Shown in pieces: positions 7,533-16,365 of a DNA stretch of 64,000 nucleotides. Source of the stretch: Synechococcus sp. LTW-R (GTDB lineage Bacteria; Cyanobacteriota; Cyanobacteriia; PCC-6307; Cyanobiaceae); NCBI RefSeq assembly GCF_014217875.1, contig NZ_CP059060.1, forward strand, positions 496,001 through 560,000, given 5' to 3'. The position numbers were made by a program, and so were the translations under genes. Position 1 is the stretch's first letter. Every line of letters begins with the position of its first letter. The notes below the pieces were generated by a model, which was given only the letters and a program-made list of their open reading frames with translations, was not told where the DNA came from and searched no databases.

Positions 7533-9293
7533 TTAAGCCACCCGGCTGAGCTGCTCCTCGGCCTGTTCCCGTTCCCAAAGGCGCCTGTAGGTGCCCGGTT
7601 GCTCCAGCAGGGCGTTGTGGTGCCCCTCTTGAACGAGGCGTCCTTCATCCAGAACCAAAATCCGGTCGCAGGCTGCCGCCGCGGAGAGCTGGTGACTGAT
7701 CATCAAGACCGTCCGATCCTGTTGGCCTCGAATCGAGCTCAGGATCTCGGCGGCGGTGTTGTTGTCGACGCTGGCCAACGCGTCATCCAGCACGAGCAGG
7801 GGCGCTTGAACGAGCAGGGCGCGGCCCAGGGCCGTGCGTTGGCGTTGGCCACCACTCAAGGTGATCCCGCGCTCCCCCACCAAGGTGTCGTAGCGATCGG
7901 GGAATCCGCGCACGTCGGCGGCAAGCCGGGCTTGCTCGGCGGCCTGCTCCACGCGGGACTGATCAGCGTCGGGGTCCCCGTAGCGCAGGTTGTCAGCGAG
8001 GGTCGCAGTAAAGAGGTAACCCTCCTGGGGTACCAAGGCGACCTGCTGGCGCAGCTGCTCAAGCTCGAGCGCCGTGATGTCGGTCCCATCGAGAAAGAGC
8101 TGCCCCTCGGGCACCTCCACCATGCGGCCGAGGGCCCTGGCCAAGGTGGTTTTGCCGCAGCCAACCGGTCCGACGACCGCCACGAGCTCGCCGGGGCTTA
8201 AACGGAAATTGACGTCCTTAAGGGTGTTTCGCTCCGCATCGGGATAACGCAGGGTCAAGCCGCGCGCTTCGATCCCAGCGGCCTGGCTTCCCGTGCGCTG
8301 CGGAACCGGCCGGGGCGTCGCCGGTGATTGGATGCGGGGTGTCCGGCGCAGCAGTTCTTCGACCCGCTCCAGAGAGACCTGACCCGTCTGGAAGGTGTTG
8401 AGGGTGAAGCCCAGCAGGGCCGTCGGGAAGACCAGGCGCTCCACATACAGGATCAAGGCGACGAGGTCACCGATCGAGAGCCGGCCGCTTTCCAGCTGTC
8501 CGCTCCCCAGGGCGAGTAAGAGCAGCAGGCTGATCGATGAAATCCCCTCCAGCAGCGGGAAGAGCGTGCTGCGCGTCCGGGCGAGTTGCAGCGCGTCATC
8601 CCGGTAGCGCTTGTTGCGCCGCTCGAATGCTTCGCGCTCCGTGCGCTCTTGGCCGTAGATCTTGATGGCGCTGATGCCCGAGAGGTCCTCTTGGATCAGA
8701 TCGCTCAATTCCCCCAGGGCTTCCTGCTGCCGGCGCTGTTGGCGCATCATTCGGCCGCCGAAGAGGCGGACGGTGACCAGCATCAAGGGGTAAAGGCCAA
8801 CCGCTGCGAGGCTGAGCAGAGGGTCGATCGCCAGCATTGCCGGCAGCGTCAGGGCATAGGCCAGGGCTGTGTTCGTCAGGCTCAGGACGGCGAAACCCAA
8901 CAGACGCCGGACGTTCTCCACGTCGCTGGTGGCCCGGCTGATCACTTCACCGCTACCGGTGCTCTGAATCCACCCGGGCTCCTGGCGGAGCATGTGGTCA
9001 AAGATTTTTTGCTTCAGCTGGGCCTCGACCTGCCGGCCGACGCCAAAGACGAGCATCCGTGAGAGCAGCCGGACGCCGCCCATCACGGTCGCCAGTAGGA
9101 CGATGATCCCGGCCTGGCGCAGGACGTCGCTGTATGTGAACCCGTCCTGGAGGTCATCGATCACCCCCCGGACCATCAGGGGGATGGTGACGCTCAGAAG
9201 GTTGACGACCACCAAGGCGGCGACGCCCAACAGCACCGTGCGGCGGTAGGGCCGCAGGTAGCGCTGGATCAGACCGAAGCGGATCGCCGCCAT
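7533..9293 (-). CDS. ABC exporter, fused membrane and ATPase domains (MsbA/multidrug type)
   Basis: 586 residues. The first 300 or so form a six-helix exporter domain. The C-terminal ATPase has Walker A GPVGCGKTTLA, signature LSGGQRQRTALGRAL and Walker B LLVLDDALASVD with the switch His in MISHQ. Note Asp-Asp where a canonical Walker B ends Asp-Glu: the catalytic Glu is replaced by Asp, as in the degenerate half of heterodimeric exporters. It could therefore need a partner encoded elsewhere. Substrate unknown (lipid, drug or peptide). Single gene, with the two-span membrane gene downstream. Confidence 0.88.
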   Translation of the reverse strand: MAAIRFGLIQRYLRPYRRTVLLGVAALVVVNLLSVTIPLMVRGVIDDLQDGFTYSDVLRQAGIIVLLATVMGGVRLLSRMLVFGVGRQVEAQLKQKIFDHMLRQEPGWIQSTGSGEVISRATSDVENVRRLLGFAVLSLTNTALAYALTLPAMLAIDPLLSLAAVGLYPLMLVTVRLFGGRMMRQQRRQQEALGELSDLIQEDLSGISAIKIYGQERTEREAFERRNKRYRDDALQLARTRSTLFPLLEGISSISLLLLLALGSGQLESGRLSIGDLVALILYVERLVFPTALLGFTLNTFQTGQVSLERVEELLRRTPRIQSPATPRPVPQRTGSQAAGIEARGLTLRYPDAERNTLKDVNFRLSPGELVAVVGPVGCGKTTLARALGRMVEVPEGQLFLDGTDITALELEQLRQQVALVPQEGYLFTATLADNLRYGDPDADQSRVEQAAEQARLAADVRGFPDRYDTLVGERGITLSGGQRQRTALGRALLVQAPLLVLDDALASVDNNTAAEILSSIRGQQDRTVLMISHQLSAAAACDRILVLDEGRLVQEGHHNALLEQPGTYRRLWEREQAEEQLSRVA

Positions 9294-9382
9294 GGATCAA
9301 GGCAAGGTTTCGCCAACCTAGGCAGCGACCCCAGAACAGCGTTGTTGAGCGATGCTGTGCCGGCGCTTCCTCCTTCGGGTCG

Positions 9383-9697
9383 ATGGACGAGAACCCACAG
9401 ATTCATCCTTTGTATCCCACCGACCGTGATCTGGTGGACCGGTTACTGGCGACGAAGGCTCCCGCTGATGCCGATCTCGTTGAGCTCGGGCGCCTGCTCA
9501 TGCGCTACGAGGGATTCCCCGGGGCCTTGGATCTTCAGGAGGATCTGCACAAGACCTTGCGGCTCTGGGGACTGAGCCTCGAACAGTTGCATCAGCGCAC
9601 GCGAGCGATCTGGGCTGCCGGCTATCGCCCCGGGGCCGAGGCGGCGCCCCAGGCCGTGGGCTCTGGGTTCGATACGTCCGATCAGGACAGTCCTTAA
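9383..9697 (+). CDS. DUF3288 family protein
   Basis: 104 residues. The N-terminal HPLYPTDRDLVDRLLA and the central LGRLLMRYEGFPGALDLQEDL are typical of this small cyanobacterial family of unknown function. The protein is soluble and largely helical, with a disordered tail of about 20 residues. It is divergent from the ABC exporter and precedes trpD by about 40 bases, so it may share the trpD-carA transcript. Confidence 0.75.
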   Translation: MDENPQIHPLYPTDRDLVDRLLATKAPADADLVELGRLLMRYEGFPGALDLQEDLHKTLRLWGLSLEQLHQRTRAIWAAGYRPGAEAAPQAVGSGFDTSDQDSP

Positions 9698-9738
9698 ATC
9701 ACGGTCTTGCTAGACACCACCTCTGATTTCGCCTCTTG

Positions 9739-10767
9739 ATGTCCGCCCCCCAGTCCTGGCCAGCCCTGCTCGATCAACTGCTGCGCGGTGAGTCCTTGGA
9801 GGCCGCCCAGGCCAAGGGCTTGATGGAGGCGTGGCTCTCTGAGGAACTGGAGCCCGTCCAGACCGGGGCCCTGCTGGCGGCCCTCAGGGCCAAGGGGGTC
9901 AACGGTGAAGAACTGGCCGCGATGGCGGAGGTGTTGCGGGCCGCCGCTCCGCTTCCCTGCGCACGCCCTGATTTGCCCTTGGTCGACACCTGCGGAACCG
10001 GTGGCGATGGGGCCAACACCTTCAATATCTCAACCGCTGTGGCCTTCGTCGCTGCCGCCTGTGGTGCTCAGGTGGCGAAGCATGGCAACCGCAGCGCCAG
10101 CGGCAAGGTGGGCTCCGCCGACGTGCTCGAAGCCGTCGGTTTGAACCTCAAAGCGCCAACCCATCAGGTGGTTCAGGCCTTGAACGCGGCTGGGGTGAGC
10201 TTTCTGTTTGCCCCGGGCTGGCATCCGGCGTTGGTGGGACTGGCCCCACTGCGCCGGGCCCTCGGGGTGCGGACGGTCTTCAACCTCTTGGGTCCCCTGG
10301 TGAATCCCCTTCGGCCTGACTTCCAGGTCCTCGGGGTCGGAGCGGCGGATCTGCTCGATCCCATGGCTGATGCACTGGCCCGCCTGGGCTGCAGCCGTGC
10401 GGTGGTGGTCTTTGGCCATGGCGGACTGGATGAAGCCTCTCTCTCTGGTCCCAGCGAGTTGCGCTTGATTCGAGGCGGCCAGGTGGAGCGGCAACGCCTG
10501 GATCCCCAGTCCTTGGGCCTCAGCCTTGCTCCAATGGAGGCCCTGCGCGGCGGCGAGCTCGAGGACAACGCCCGCATTCTCGAGGCGGTGCTCCAGGGAC
10601 AGGGCACCCAGGCGCAGCAGGACGTCGTTGCGCTCAATGCGGCCCTGGTGATTTGGGCGGCCGGCCTCGCTGAGTCCGTGGAGGCGGCCTTGCCGAAGGC
10701 CCAAGCGGCCATGGAGAGCGGCAGCGCCCACACCAAGCTCCTCAGCCTCCGGCAGGCCCTGGCGTAG
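9739..10767 (+). CDS. trpD: anthranilate phosphoribosyltransferase
   Basis: Second committed step of tryptophan synthesis: joins anthranilate to PRPP. 342 residues, normal for the family. The PRPP-binding [15 protein letters not shown] is near residue 82, followed by [18 protein letters not shown]. An in-frame TTG sits immediately before the ATG; I use the ATG. carA begins 25 bases after the stop on the same strand, so the two are probably co-transcribed. Confidence 0.95.
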   Translation: MSAPQSWPALLDQLLRGESLEAAQAKGLMEAWLSEELEPVQTGALLAALRAKGVNGEELAAMAEVLRAAAPLPCARPDLPLVDTCGTGGDGANTFNISTAVAFVAAACGAQVAKHGNRSASGKVGSADVLEAVGLNLKAPTHQVVQALNAAGVSFLFAPGWHPALVGLAPLRRALGVRTVFNLLGPLVNPLRPDFQVLGVGAADLLDPMADALARLGCSRAVVVFGHGGLDEASLSGPSELRLIRGGQVERQRLDPQSLGLSLAPMEALRGGELEDNARILEAVLQGQGTQAQQDVVALNAALVIWAAGLAESVEAALPKAQAAMESGSAHTKLLSLRQALA

Positions 10768-10792
10768 AAAACCCTTACGGGATGATGACGGC

Positions 10793-11938
10793 ATGAGCAG
10801 CGCAGCGACCCCTCAACCGGCCCTCCTTGTGTTGGCGGATGGACTGGTGTTGCGTGGTGAGGCCTTCGGCGCCAAAGCAACGGCCCTGGGCGAAGTGGTG
10901 TTCAACACCGGCATGACCGGCTACCAGGAGGTCATGACTGACCCCAGCTATGCCGGGCAATTGGTCACCTTCACCTACCCCGAGCTGGGCAACACCGGGG
11001 TCAACAGCAGCGATCAGGAGGCGGATGCTCCCCATGTGCGCGGGGTGATTGCCCGTCAGCTGGCCCCCACCGAGAGCAACTGGCGCAGCGAGGGAAGCCT
11101 GGAGGCCTGGTTGCAGGAACACGGTGTGGTCGGCATTTCCGGCATCGACACCCGCTCCTTGGTTCGTCACCTCCGTGAAGGCGGAGCGATGAATGGCGCC
11201 ATCAGCAGCGATGGCAGCACACCGCAACAACTGCTTGAGCGGGTGCGGGCTATGCCTTCGATGGCGGGCTTGAACCTGGCGAAGGACGTCTCAACCCGCG
11301 AGCCCTACAGCTGGTCCTCGCTCTGTCCGGCGAGCTTCGATCAACGCCTGCAGCAGAACCCCGCTACCCCGTACAAGGTGGTGGCCATTGACTTTGGGAT
11401 CAAGCGGGCGATTCTCGAGCGGCTGGTCGCCCATGGCTGTGATGTCACGGTTCTCCCGGCTGACGCGACCGTGGAGCAAGTATTGGAGCGCCAGCCCGAG
11501 GGCGTCTTCCTCTCCAATGGTCCTGGTGATCCGTCGGCCGTGACCAGTGGGATTGCCCTGGCCAAGTCCCTGGTGGAGCACAACAACCTTCCTTTGTTCG
11601 GCATTTGCCTCGGACACCAGATCCTGGGCCTAGCCCTCGGCGGGACCACCTTCAAGCTGGGCTACGGCCACCGCGGCCTGAACCACCCCTGCGGCACCAC
11701 CGGTGTTGTGGAGATCACCAGCCAAAACCACGGCTTTGCCCTGGATGCGGACTCCCTACCGGCCGATCAAATGGAGGTAACCCATTTGAATTTGAACGAC
11801 CGGACCGTGGCGGCATTTGCCCACCGCCAGAAGCCGATCTTCGGCGTTCAGTACCACCCCGAGGCCAGTCCGGGGCCCCACGACGCGGACCATCATTTCG
11901 GTCGGTTTGCCACGTTGATGCGGGAGCGCCGGAACTGA
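10793..11938 (+). CDS. carA: carbamoyl-phosphate synthase, small (glutaminase) subunit
   Basis: Supplies ammonia from glutamine to CarB for carbamoyl phosphate, feeding pyrimidine and arginine synthesis. 381 residues. The N-terminal half has the small-subunit fold ([20 protein letters not shown]), and the C-terminal half is a class I glutamine amidotransferase. The nucleophile Cys sits in FGICLGHQ near residue 271 and the His/Glu pair in [10 protein letters not shown] near 355. carB is not in this window. Confidence 0.95.
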   Translation: MSSAATPQPALLVLADGLVLRGEAFGAKATALGEVVFNTGMTGYQEVMTDPSYAGQLVTFTYPELGNTGVNSSDQEADAPHVRGVIARQLAPTESNWRSEGSLEAWLQEHGVVGISGIDTRSLVRHLREGGAMNGAISSDGSTPQQLLERVRAMPSMAGLNLAKDVSTREPYSWSSLCPASFDQRLQQNPATPYKVVAIDFGIKRAILERLVAHGCDVTVLPADATVEQVLERQPEGVFLSNGPGDPSAVTSGIALAKSLVEHNNLPLFGICLGHQILGLALGGTTFKLGYGHRGLNHPCGTTGVVEITSQNHGFALDADSLPADQMEVTHLNLNDRTVAAFAHRQKPIFGVQYHPEASPGPHDADHHFGRFATLMRERRN

Positions 11939-12039
11939 TCGATCGAACTTTGTTTCGGTCCTGCCCGTTTCGAAAACCCTCACTACACTGCGATCGCCAG
12001 TGACGTCAGAGGTCAGCAGCCATCACTGATCTGCAGCGA

Positions 12040-12387
12040 TTGACCGTCTCTCTCCGCGGTGGTTTTGAACAGCAGGACGGATGTCTTCTGTTCAGTTTCA
12101 CCGGGCAGTTGGATGCGTACTCCGAGAAGCAATTTCTCGCGTTCATCAACGACCACCTCACCAGCACTCCCCAGCCGCTGGTCCTGGACCTGAGCAAGAT
12201 CGATTTCATCGATTCCTCCGGTCTTGGGGCTCTGGTGCAGTTCGCGAAGCACTGCAATGACCAGAAGATCCAGTTCTTGGTGGTTGGCAATGCCCGGGTC
12301 GTGCAGACGGTGAAACTGGTAAGGCTTGAGGAGTTCCTCCATCTCCAGCCCGACCTCAACACCGCCCTCGGATCCATCGCCGCCTGA
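12040..12387 (+). CDS. STAS-domain protein, anti-sigma factor antagonist-like
   Basis: 115 residues from a TTG at 12040, covering one STAS domain. The motif IDFIDSSGLGALVQF holds the Ser that anti-sigma kinases phosphorylate in SpoIIAA/RsbV-like antagonists. Such proteins release a sigma factor or other target by binding a kinase. The start is odd: no ATG or GTG is available in frame. Upstream codons starting with ATC at 12022 read (I)TDLQRL and are preceded by AGAGG about ten bases earlier, so initiation may really be at ATC. A possible kinase partner lies at 38860. Confidence 0.82.
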   Translation: MTVSLRGGFEQQDGCLLFSFTGQLDAYSEKQFLAFINDHLTSTPQPLVLDLSKIDFIDSSGLGALVQFAKHCNDQKIQFLVVGNARVVQTVKLVRLEEFLHLQPDLNTALGSIAA

Positions 12388-12400
12388 TTCGGCCGCCTGG

Positions 12401-12790
12401 TTGACCCAACTCCAAGCGCCGGGATGGCCCGGCGAGTTGGGTCCCCTGCAATTGGCCTGGCTCGGAGATGCCGTCTGGGAACTGCACCAGCGCATGCGCC
12501 GCTGCCGCCAACCCGGCCGGAGTGCTGATTTGCATCGGGCTGTCGTTGCGGACGTCCGTGCTGATGCCCAAGCCCATGCGCTCGATCGCCTGCAAGAAAA
12601 GGGCTTCCTTCGGGAGGAGGAACTCGAGTGGGTGCGCAAAGGCCGCAATAAAGCGGGCCGGGGGCCTCGCAAAGGGGGGGCGGGTGTCTATGGGAAGGCC
12701 ACGGGATTTGAGACAATGGTGGGCTGGCTCTTTCTGCAGAACCCCAGCCGCCTTGCACAGCTGCTGGCAGAACTCGAGGACGCCGACTGA
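12401..12790 (+). CDS. mrnC: Mini-ribonuclease III
   Basis: RNase III-like catalytic domain without a dsRNA-binding domain, used in 23S rRNA maturation in the family. The core motif LAWLGDAVWELHQRM carries the catalytic Asp, and the C-terminal half has GFLREEELEWVRKGRNKAG and GVYGKATGFETMVGWLFLQN, all typical. The family is usually 120-150 residues. The start is uncertain: TTG 12401 gives 129 residues and begins 14 bases after the STAS stop; an ATG at 12326 would overlap the STAS gene by 62 bases and adds a Ser/Pro-rich tail. Confidence 0.85.
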   Translation: MTQLQAPGWPGELGPLQLAWLGDAVWELHQRMRRCRQPGRSADLHRAVVADVRADAQAHALDRLQEKGFLREEELEWVRKGRNKAGRGPRKGGAGVYGKATGFETMVGWLFLQNPSRLAQLLAELEDAD

Positions 12791-12811
12791 TAACCCCTTT
12801 GCCTGACAACC

Positions 12812-14473
12812 ATGAGCCCTCGTTTTGATCGTCGTAATGACCAGCGTTCGGGCTCTGGTGGAGGCAAACCACCCCGTTCCGGCGGGCGATTTAGTGGTGA
12901 ACGTTCCGGTGGGAACCGCCGCGGCGACCGCTTCGGCTCTGATCGGGGCGGCGAGCGCTATGGCTCCGCGCGCGGTGGCGACCGCTTTGGTGGCGACCGC
13001 TTTGGTGGCGGTGAAGAGGGCGGCGGTGGCCGTCCTGGTTATCGCGCCGGTGGGCGTCCCGCAGGCCGTCCTGGCGGCAGGCCCGGTGGCCGTCCCGGTT
13101 TCCGCGGAGGTTCCTCCCGTCCCTTCTCACCCCGCGGTGAATGGCGCCCTGACGGGGAGGAGCGCGGAGGAGCCGGCCAGGGGCGTGAGCGCTTTTCTCG
13201 CTCTGAGGGCCGTCCGGAGGGCCGCGGTGATGCCTCGAGCCGACCCGAGCGTCGTGGTGCCCGCCCCCAGGGCCGCCCGTTCCTGAAGGGGCGCGGTGCA
13301 GATCGCTACCGCGATGGTGGTTCGGACGGTGGTCGGGATGGCGGTAAGGGCCGTTTTGGGGGAGGTCGTGAGGATCAGCGTGGTGGCCGCAAGCCCTTCA
13401 GCCGCGACCGCGATCAGGCCAAACCCATCGCCGTTGAGGTCCCGGTTGGTGAAGCCGAACGCTTCAACGCTTATCCCGCCGATGACCTGATCTGGGGGCG
13501 CCATGCCGCCTTAGCGGCCCTCGAAAGCGGCCGGCCTGTGCACCGCATCTGGTGCACCCCTGAGATGCGCTTCCAGCCCCGTTTCCTGCAGCTGCTGCGC
13601 GAAGCCAAGTCCGGCGGTGTCTTGGTGGAGGAGGTCACCTGGTCCCGCCTGGGTCAGCTGACCAACGGTGCGGTTCACCAGGGCATCGTCATGCAGGCCG
13701 CTGCGGCCGACACCTTGGATTTGGGCAGCTTGATTGATGGTTGCCGTGACCTGGGGGAGCCGCCCCTGTTGATGGCCCTCGACGGCATCACCGATCCCCA
13801 CAACCTCGGGGCGATCGTCCGCAGCGCCGAGGCGCTCGGAGCCCATGGTTTGGTGCTGCCGCAGCGGCGCAGTGCTGGCCTGACGGGTTCGGTCGCCAAG
13901 GTCGCCGCCGGTGCCCTGGAGCACCTCCCGGTGGCCCGCGTGGTCAATCTGAACCGGGCCCTCGACAGCCTCAAGAACGAGGGCTATCGCGTGATCGGCC
14001 TGGCCGGTGAGGGCAGCGTTGCCCTGAGCGAGGCCGATCTAGATGGTCCCTTGGTGGTGGTGACGGGCTCGGAGGGTGATGGCCTCTCGATGCTGACCCG
14101 CAAGCACTGCGATCAGTTGGTGCGGATTCCGATCCGAGGTGCGACTCCCAGCCTCAACGCTTCGGTGGCCACCGCGATGGTGCTCTACGAAGTCGCCCGC
14201 CGCGGTTGGATGCAGAAAATCTCTGGCGCTGCTCCAGCACCACGGATCGTGCGCCCGCAAATGCCCACACCGCCCCCCCTGGAGCTCCCTGAAGAGGACA
14301 GCGTCAGTGAGGCCAGTGAGGTTGAGCTGACCCTCAGCCCCGCCGAAGAGGCCCGGGCTGAGCAGATCGTTGCTGATGTGATGGCTGATCTGCAGGCTGA
14401 GGCCCCGCCCAGCCCGGATCAGGCCGACGGCTCTGATCCCTCCGCGACGTTCTCCTCCGACATCAAGCTCTGA
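12812..14473 (+). CDS. rlmB: SpoU/TrmH-family RNA 2'-O-ribose methyltransferase with Arg/Gly-rich N-terminus
   Basis: 553 residues, about twice the size of a standard RlmB (about 250). Residues 1 to about 205 are low-complexity Arg/Gly/Asp-rich sequence. A substrate-binding domain follows (DDLIWGRHAALAALESGRPV), then the SpoU knot methylase with LDGITDPHNLGAIVRSAEAL, VVVTGSEGDGLS and PSLNASVATAMVLYE. The last 80 or so residues are acidic. It likely methylates 23S rRNA using S-adenosylmethionine; the Arg/Gly region may add RNA contacts. It begins 21 bases after mrnC, so both may serve rRNA maturation. Confidence 0.9.
   Translation: MSPRFDRRNDQRSGSGGGKPPRSGGRFSGERSGGNRRGDRFGSDRGGERYGSARGGDRFGGDRFGGGEEGGGGRPGYRAGGRPAGRPGGRPGGRPGFRGGSSRPFSPRGEWRPDGEERGGAGQGRERFSRSEGRPEGRGDASSRPERRGARPQGRPFLKGRGADRYRDGGSDGGRDGGKGRFGGGREDQRGGRKPFSRDRDQAKPIAVEVPVGEAERFNAYPADDLIWGRHAALAALESGRPVHRIWCTPEMRFQPRFLQLLREAKSGGVLVEEVTWSRLGQLTNGAVHQGIVMQAAAADTLDLGSLIDGCRDLGEPPLLMALDGITDPHNLGAIVRSAEALGAHGLVLPQRRSAGLTGSVAKVAAGALEHLPVARVVNLNRALDSLKNEGYRVIGLAGEGSVALSEADLDGPLVVVTGSEGDGLSMLTRKHCDQLVRIPIRGATPSLNASVATAMVLYEVARRGWMQKISGAAPAPRIVRPQMPTPPPLELPEEDSVSEASEVELTLSPAEEARAEQIVADVMADLQAEAPPSPDQADGSDPSATFSSDIKL
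12974..13003 (+). repeat. 15-base tandem duplication in the Arg/Gly-rich coding region
   Basis: Two exact copies of GGTGGCGACCGCTTT lie back to back and a partial third (GGTGGC) follows. They encode repeated Gly-Gly-Asp-Arg-Phe within the low-complexity N-terminus of the RNA methyltransferase. In-frame duplication of this kind is how such tracts grow and shrink. Confidence 0.85.
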
Positions 14474-14502
14474 TTGCTGCGCTGGGCCAATCCGGAGCCA
14501 CA

Positions 14503-14772
14503 ATGGCGTTGTCGCCTTCCGCCTGGATGACCCCGCTTTTTCGACCGCTGCGCAGCATTGCCAACGGGTTTGGGATGGCTTGGTGGGCCCGGGTTGAGAC
14601 CCGGCAGCCCGACGTGACCTATTGGTTCGGCCCCTACATCCGGCGCACCAGCCTGGAGGCGGCGCTTCCTCCGTTCCTGGCGGATCTACGCAGTGAAGGG
14701 GCTGGAGAGATCAACCACACCCTCCTCAAGACCCGGCGGTTCGAGCCGCTGACCATCGCTGCAGAGGGCTGA
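14503..14772 (+). CDS. DUF1816 domain protein
   Basis: 89 residues. The central WWARVETRQPDVTYWFGPYIRR and the following LPPFLADLRSEGAGEI are typical of this small cyanobacterial family, which is related to the CpcD-like linker fold. No enzyme motif is visible. It lies 30 bases after the RNA methyltransferase gene on the same strand. Function not established; a phycobilisome-linked or regulatory role would be inference. Confidence 0.75.
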   Translation: MALSPSAWMTPLFRPLRSIANGFGMAWWARVETRQPDVTYWFGPYIRRTSLEAALPPFLADLRSEGAGEINHTLLKTRRFEPLTIAAEG

Positions 14773-14831
14773 GCCCCTGAGGCACCTCGGGTTGGCTGAT
14801 AGCGTCAACCCTTGGTTTGGACCTGGGTTTG

Positions 14832-16292
14832 ATGGGTATCGCCGAGTGGCGCGACCAGCTCAAGAGCGGCGATGTCTCCGCCCGGGAGCTCACCGACCAT
14901 CACCTCAGCCGGATTGAGGCGGTCGAACCCAGCGTCAATGCCTACACGGAGGTCACCGCGGAGCGGGCCAGGACCGACGCGGATCGGATCGACGCCCTGA
15001 GGGCCTCTGGAGCCGAGCTTCCGCCGCTGGCCGGTGTCCCCTTGGCCATCAAGGACAACCTCTGCACCCGGGGCATCCGCACGACCTGCTCCAGCCGGAT
15101 GCTGGAGAACTTTGTCCCCCCCTACGAATCCACCGTGACCGATCGCCTTTGGGGCGCTGGTGCGGTGTTGCTGGGCAAGACCAATCTCGATGAGTTCGCC
15201 ATGGGCAGCTCCACCGAGACCTCAGTTTTTGGCCCCAGCCGCAACCCCTGGAACATCGAGAAGGTTCCTGGGGGCAGTTCCGGTGGCAGTGCCGCCGCCG
15301 TGGCGGCTGGCGAGTGCGTGGGATCCCTGGGATCGGACACCGGTGGCTCCATTCGCCAGCCCGCCTCCTTCTGCGGGGTCGTTGGCCTCAAGCCCACCTA
15401 TGGACGGGTCAGCCGTTATGGCTTGGTCGCCTTCGCGAGCTCCCTGGATCAGGTGGGCCCGTTCGCGAACAGCGTCTCGGATGCGGCCGAATTGCTTCAG
15501 GTGATCGCTGGCGAGGATCACCGTGATTCCACCTGCCTGAAGGCCCCTGTTCCCGATTACCGCGCCGCATTGACCCAGCCCGTGGCGGGCCTCAGGGTTG
15601 GCATCGTTCGGGAATGTTTTGAGGCGGAGGGACTGCATCCGGAGGTCAAGGCCTCGGTGATGGCCGCCGCCGCCCAACTCGAGGCCCTGGGCTGTGACCT
15701 CGTCGACGTCAGCTGCCCACGCTTCAACGACGGGATCGCGACCTACTACGTCATTGCCCCATCGGAGGCGTCCGCCAACCTGGCTCGCTACGACGGTGTG
15801 AAGTACGGCTATCGCGCCGAGGACGCGGCGAGCCTGGCTGAAATGACCTCCCGCAGCCGGGCCGAAGGCTTCGGCGATGAGGTGAAGCGCCGCATTCTGA
15901 TCGGTACCTACGCCCTGTCCGCCGGCTACGTCGACGCCTACTACAAAAAGGCCCAGCAGGTCCGGACCCTGATCCGCCGTGACTTTGATGCGGCCTTTGG
16001 CCAGGTCGATGTGCTGCTGACCCCCACCTCACCGACCACCGCGTTTGGCTTTGGCGCCCACGCGGACGACCCCCTGGCCATGTATCTGGCCGACCTGCTG
16101 ACGATCCCCGCGAACATGGCGGGCTTGCCGGCCATCAGTCTTCCCTGCGGCTTCGATGGTGCGGGCCTACCAATCGGTGTTCAGCTGATCACGGGCGTGC
16201 TGCAAGAGGAGCGTCTGCTCCAGGTCGCGTACCACTACGAGCAGGCCGCTCGGGTGATGGAGAAGCGCCCCCAGGCTTCCCTGGTGCCCTGA
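14832..16292 (+). CDS. gatA: Asp-tRNA(Asn)/Glu-tRNA(Gln) amidotransferase subunit A
   Basis: Amidase subunit of GatCAB, which converts misacylated Glu-tRNA(Gln) to Gln-tRNA(Gln). 486 residues. The catalytic Ser-cisSer-Lys set is visible: Lys in PLAIKDN, cis-Ser in [14 protein letters not shown] and the nucleophile Ser in [13 protein letters not shown] chose ATG 14832 ([10 protein letters not shown]); an in-frame TTG at 14817 would add five residues. gatB and gatC are not in the window. Confidence 0.95.
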   Translation: MGIAEWRDQLKSGDVSARELTDHHLSRIEAVEPSVNAYTEVTAERARTDADRIDALRASGAELPPLAGVPLAIKDNLCTRGIRTTCSSRMLENFVPPYESTVTDRLWGAGAVLLGKTNLDEFAMGSSTETSVFGPSRNPWNIEKVPGGSSGGSAAAVAAGECVGSLGSDTGGSIRQPASFCGVVGLKPTYGRVSRYGLVAFASSLDQVGPFANSVSDAAELLQVIAGEDHRDSTCLKAPVPDYRAALTQPVAGLRVGIVRECFEAEGLHPEVKASVMAAAAQLEALGCDLVDVSCPRFNDGIATYYVIAPSEASANLARYDGVKYGYRAEDAASLAEMTSRSRAEGFGDEVKRRILIGTYALSAGYVDAYYKKAQQVRTLIRRDFDAAFGQVDVLLTPTSPTTAFGFGAHADDPLAMYLADLLTIPANMAGLPAISLPCGFDGAGLPIGVQLITGVLQEERLLQVAYHYEQAARVMEKRPQASLVP

Positions 16293-16365
16293 TCACTAGG
16301 GGTGGCGTGTCGGCCTGATGAACTGGCGAGCGGAGCCCTGAATCTGGTGTTGCCGGCTTAGCCTG

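Noticed and set aside
11990-11997. HIP1 octamer GCGATCGC (others at 33763, 37118 and 50531)
   Set aside because: Only four were found by eye in 64 kb, close to what base composition would give by chance, so HIP1 is not enriched here.
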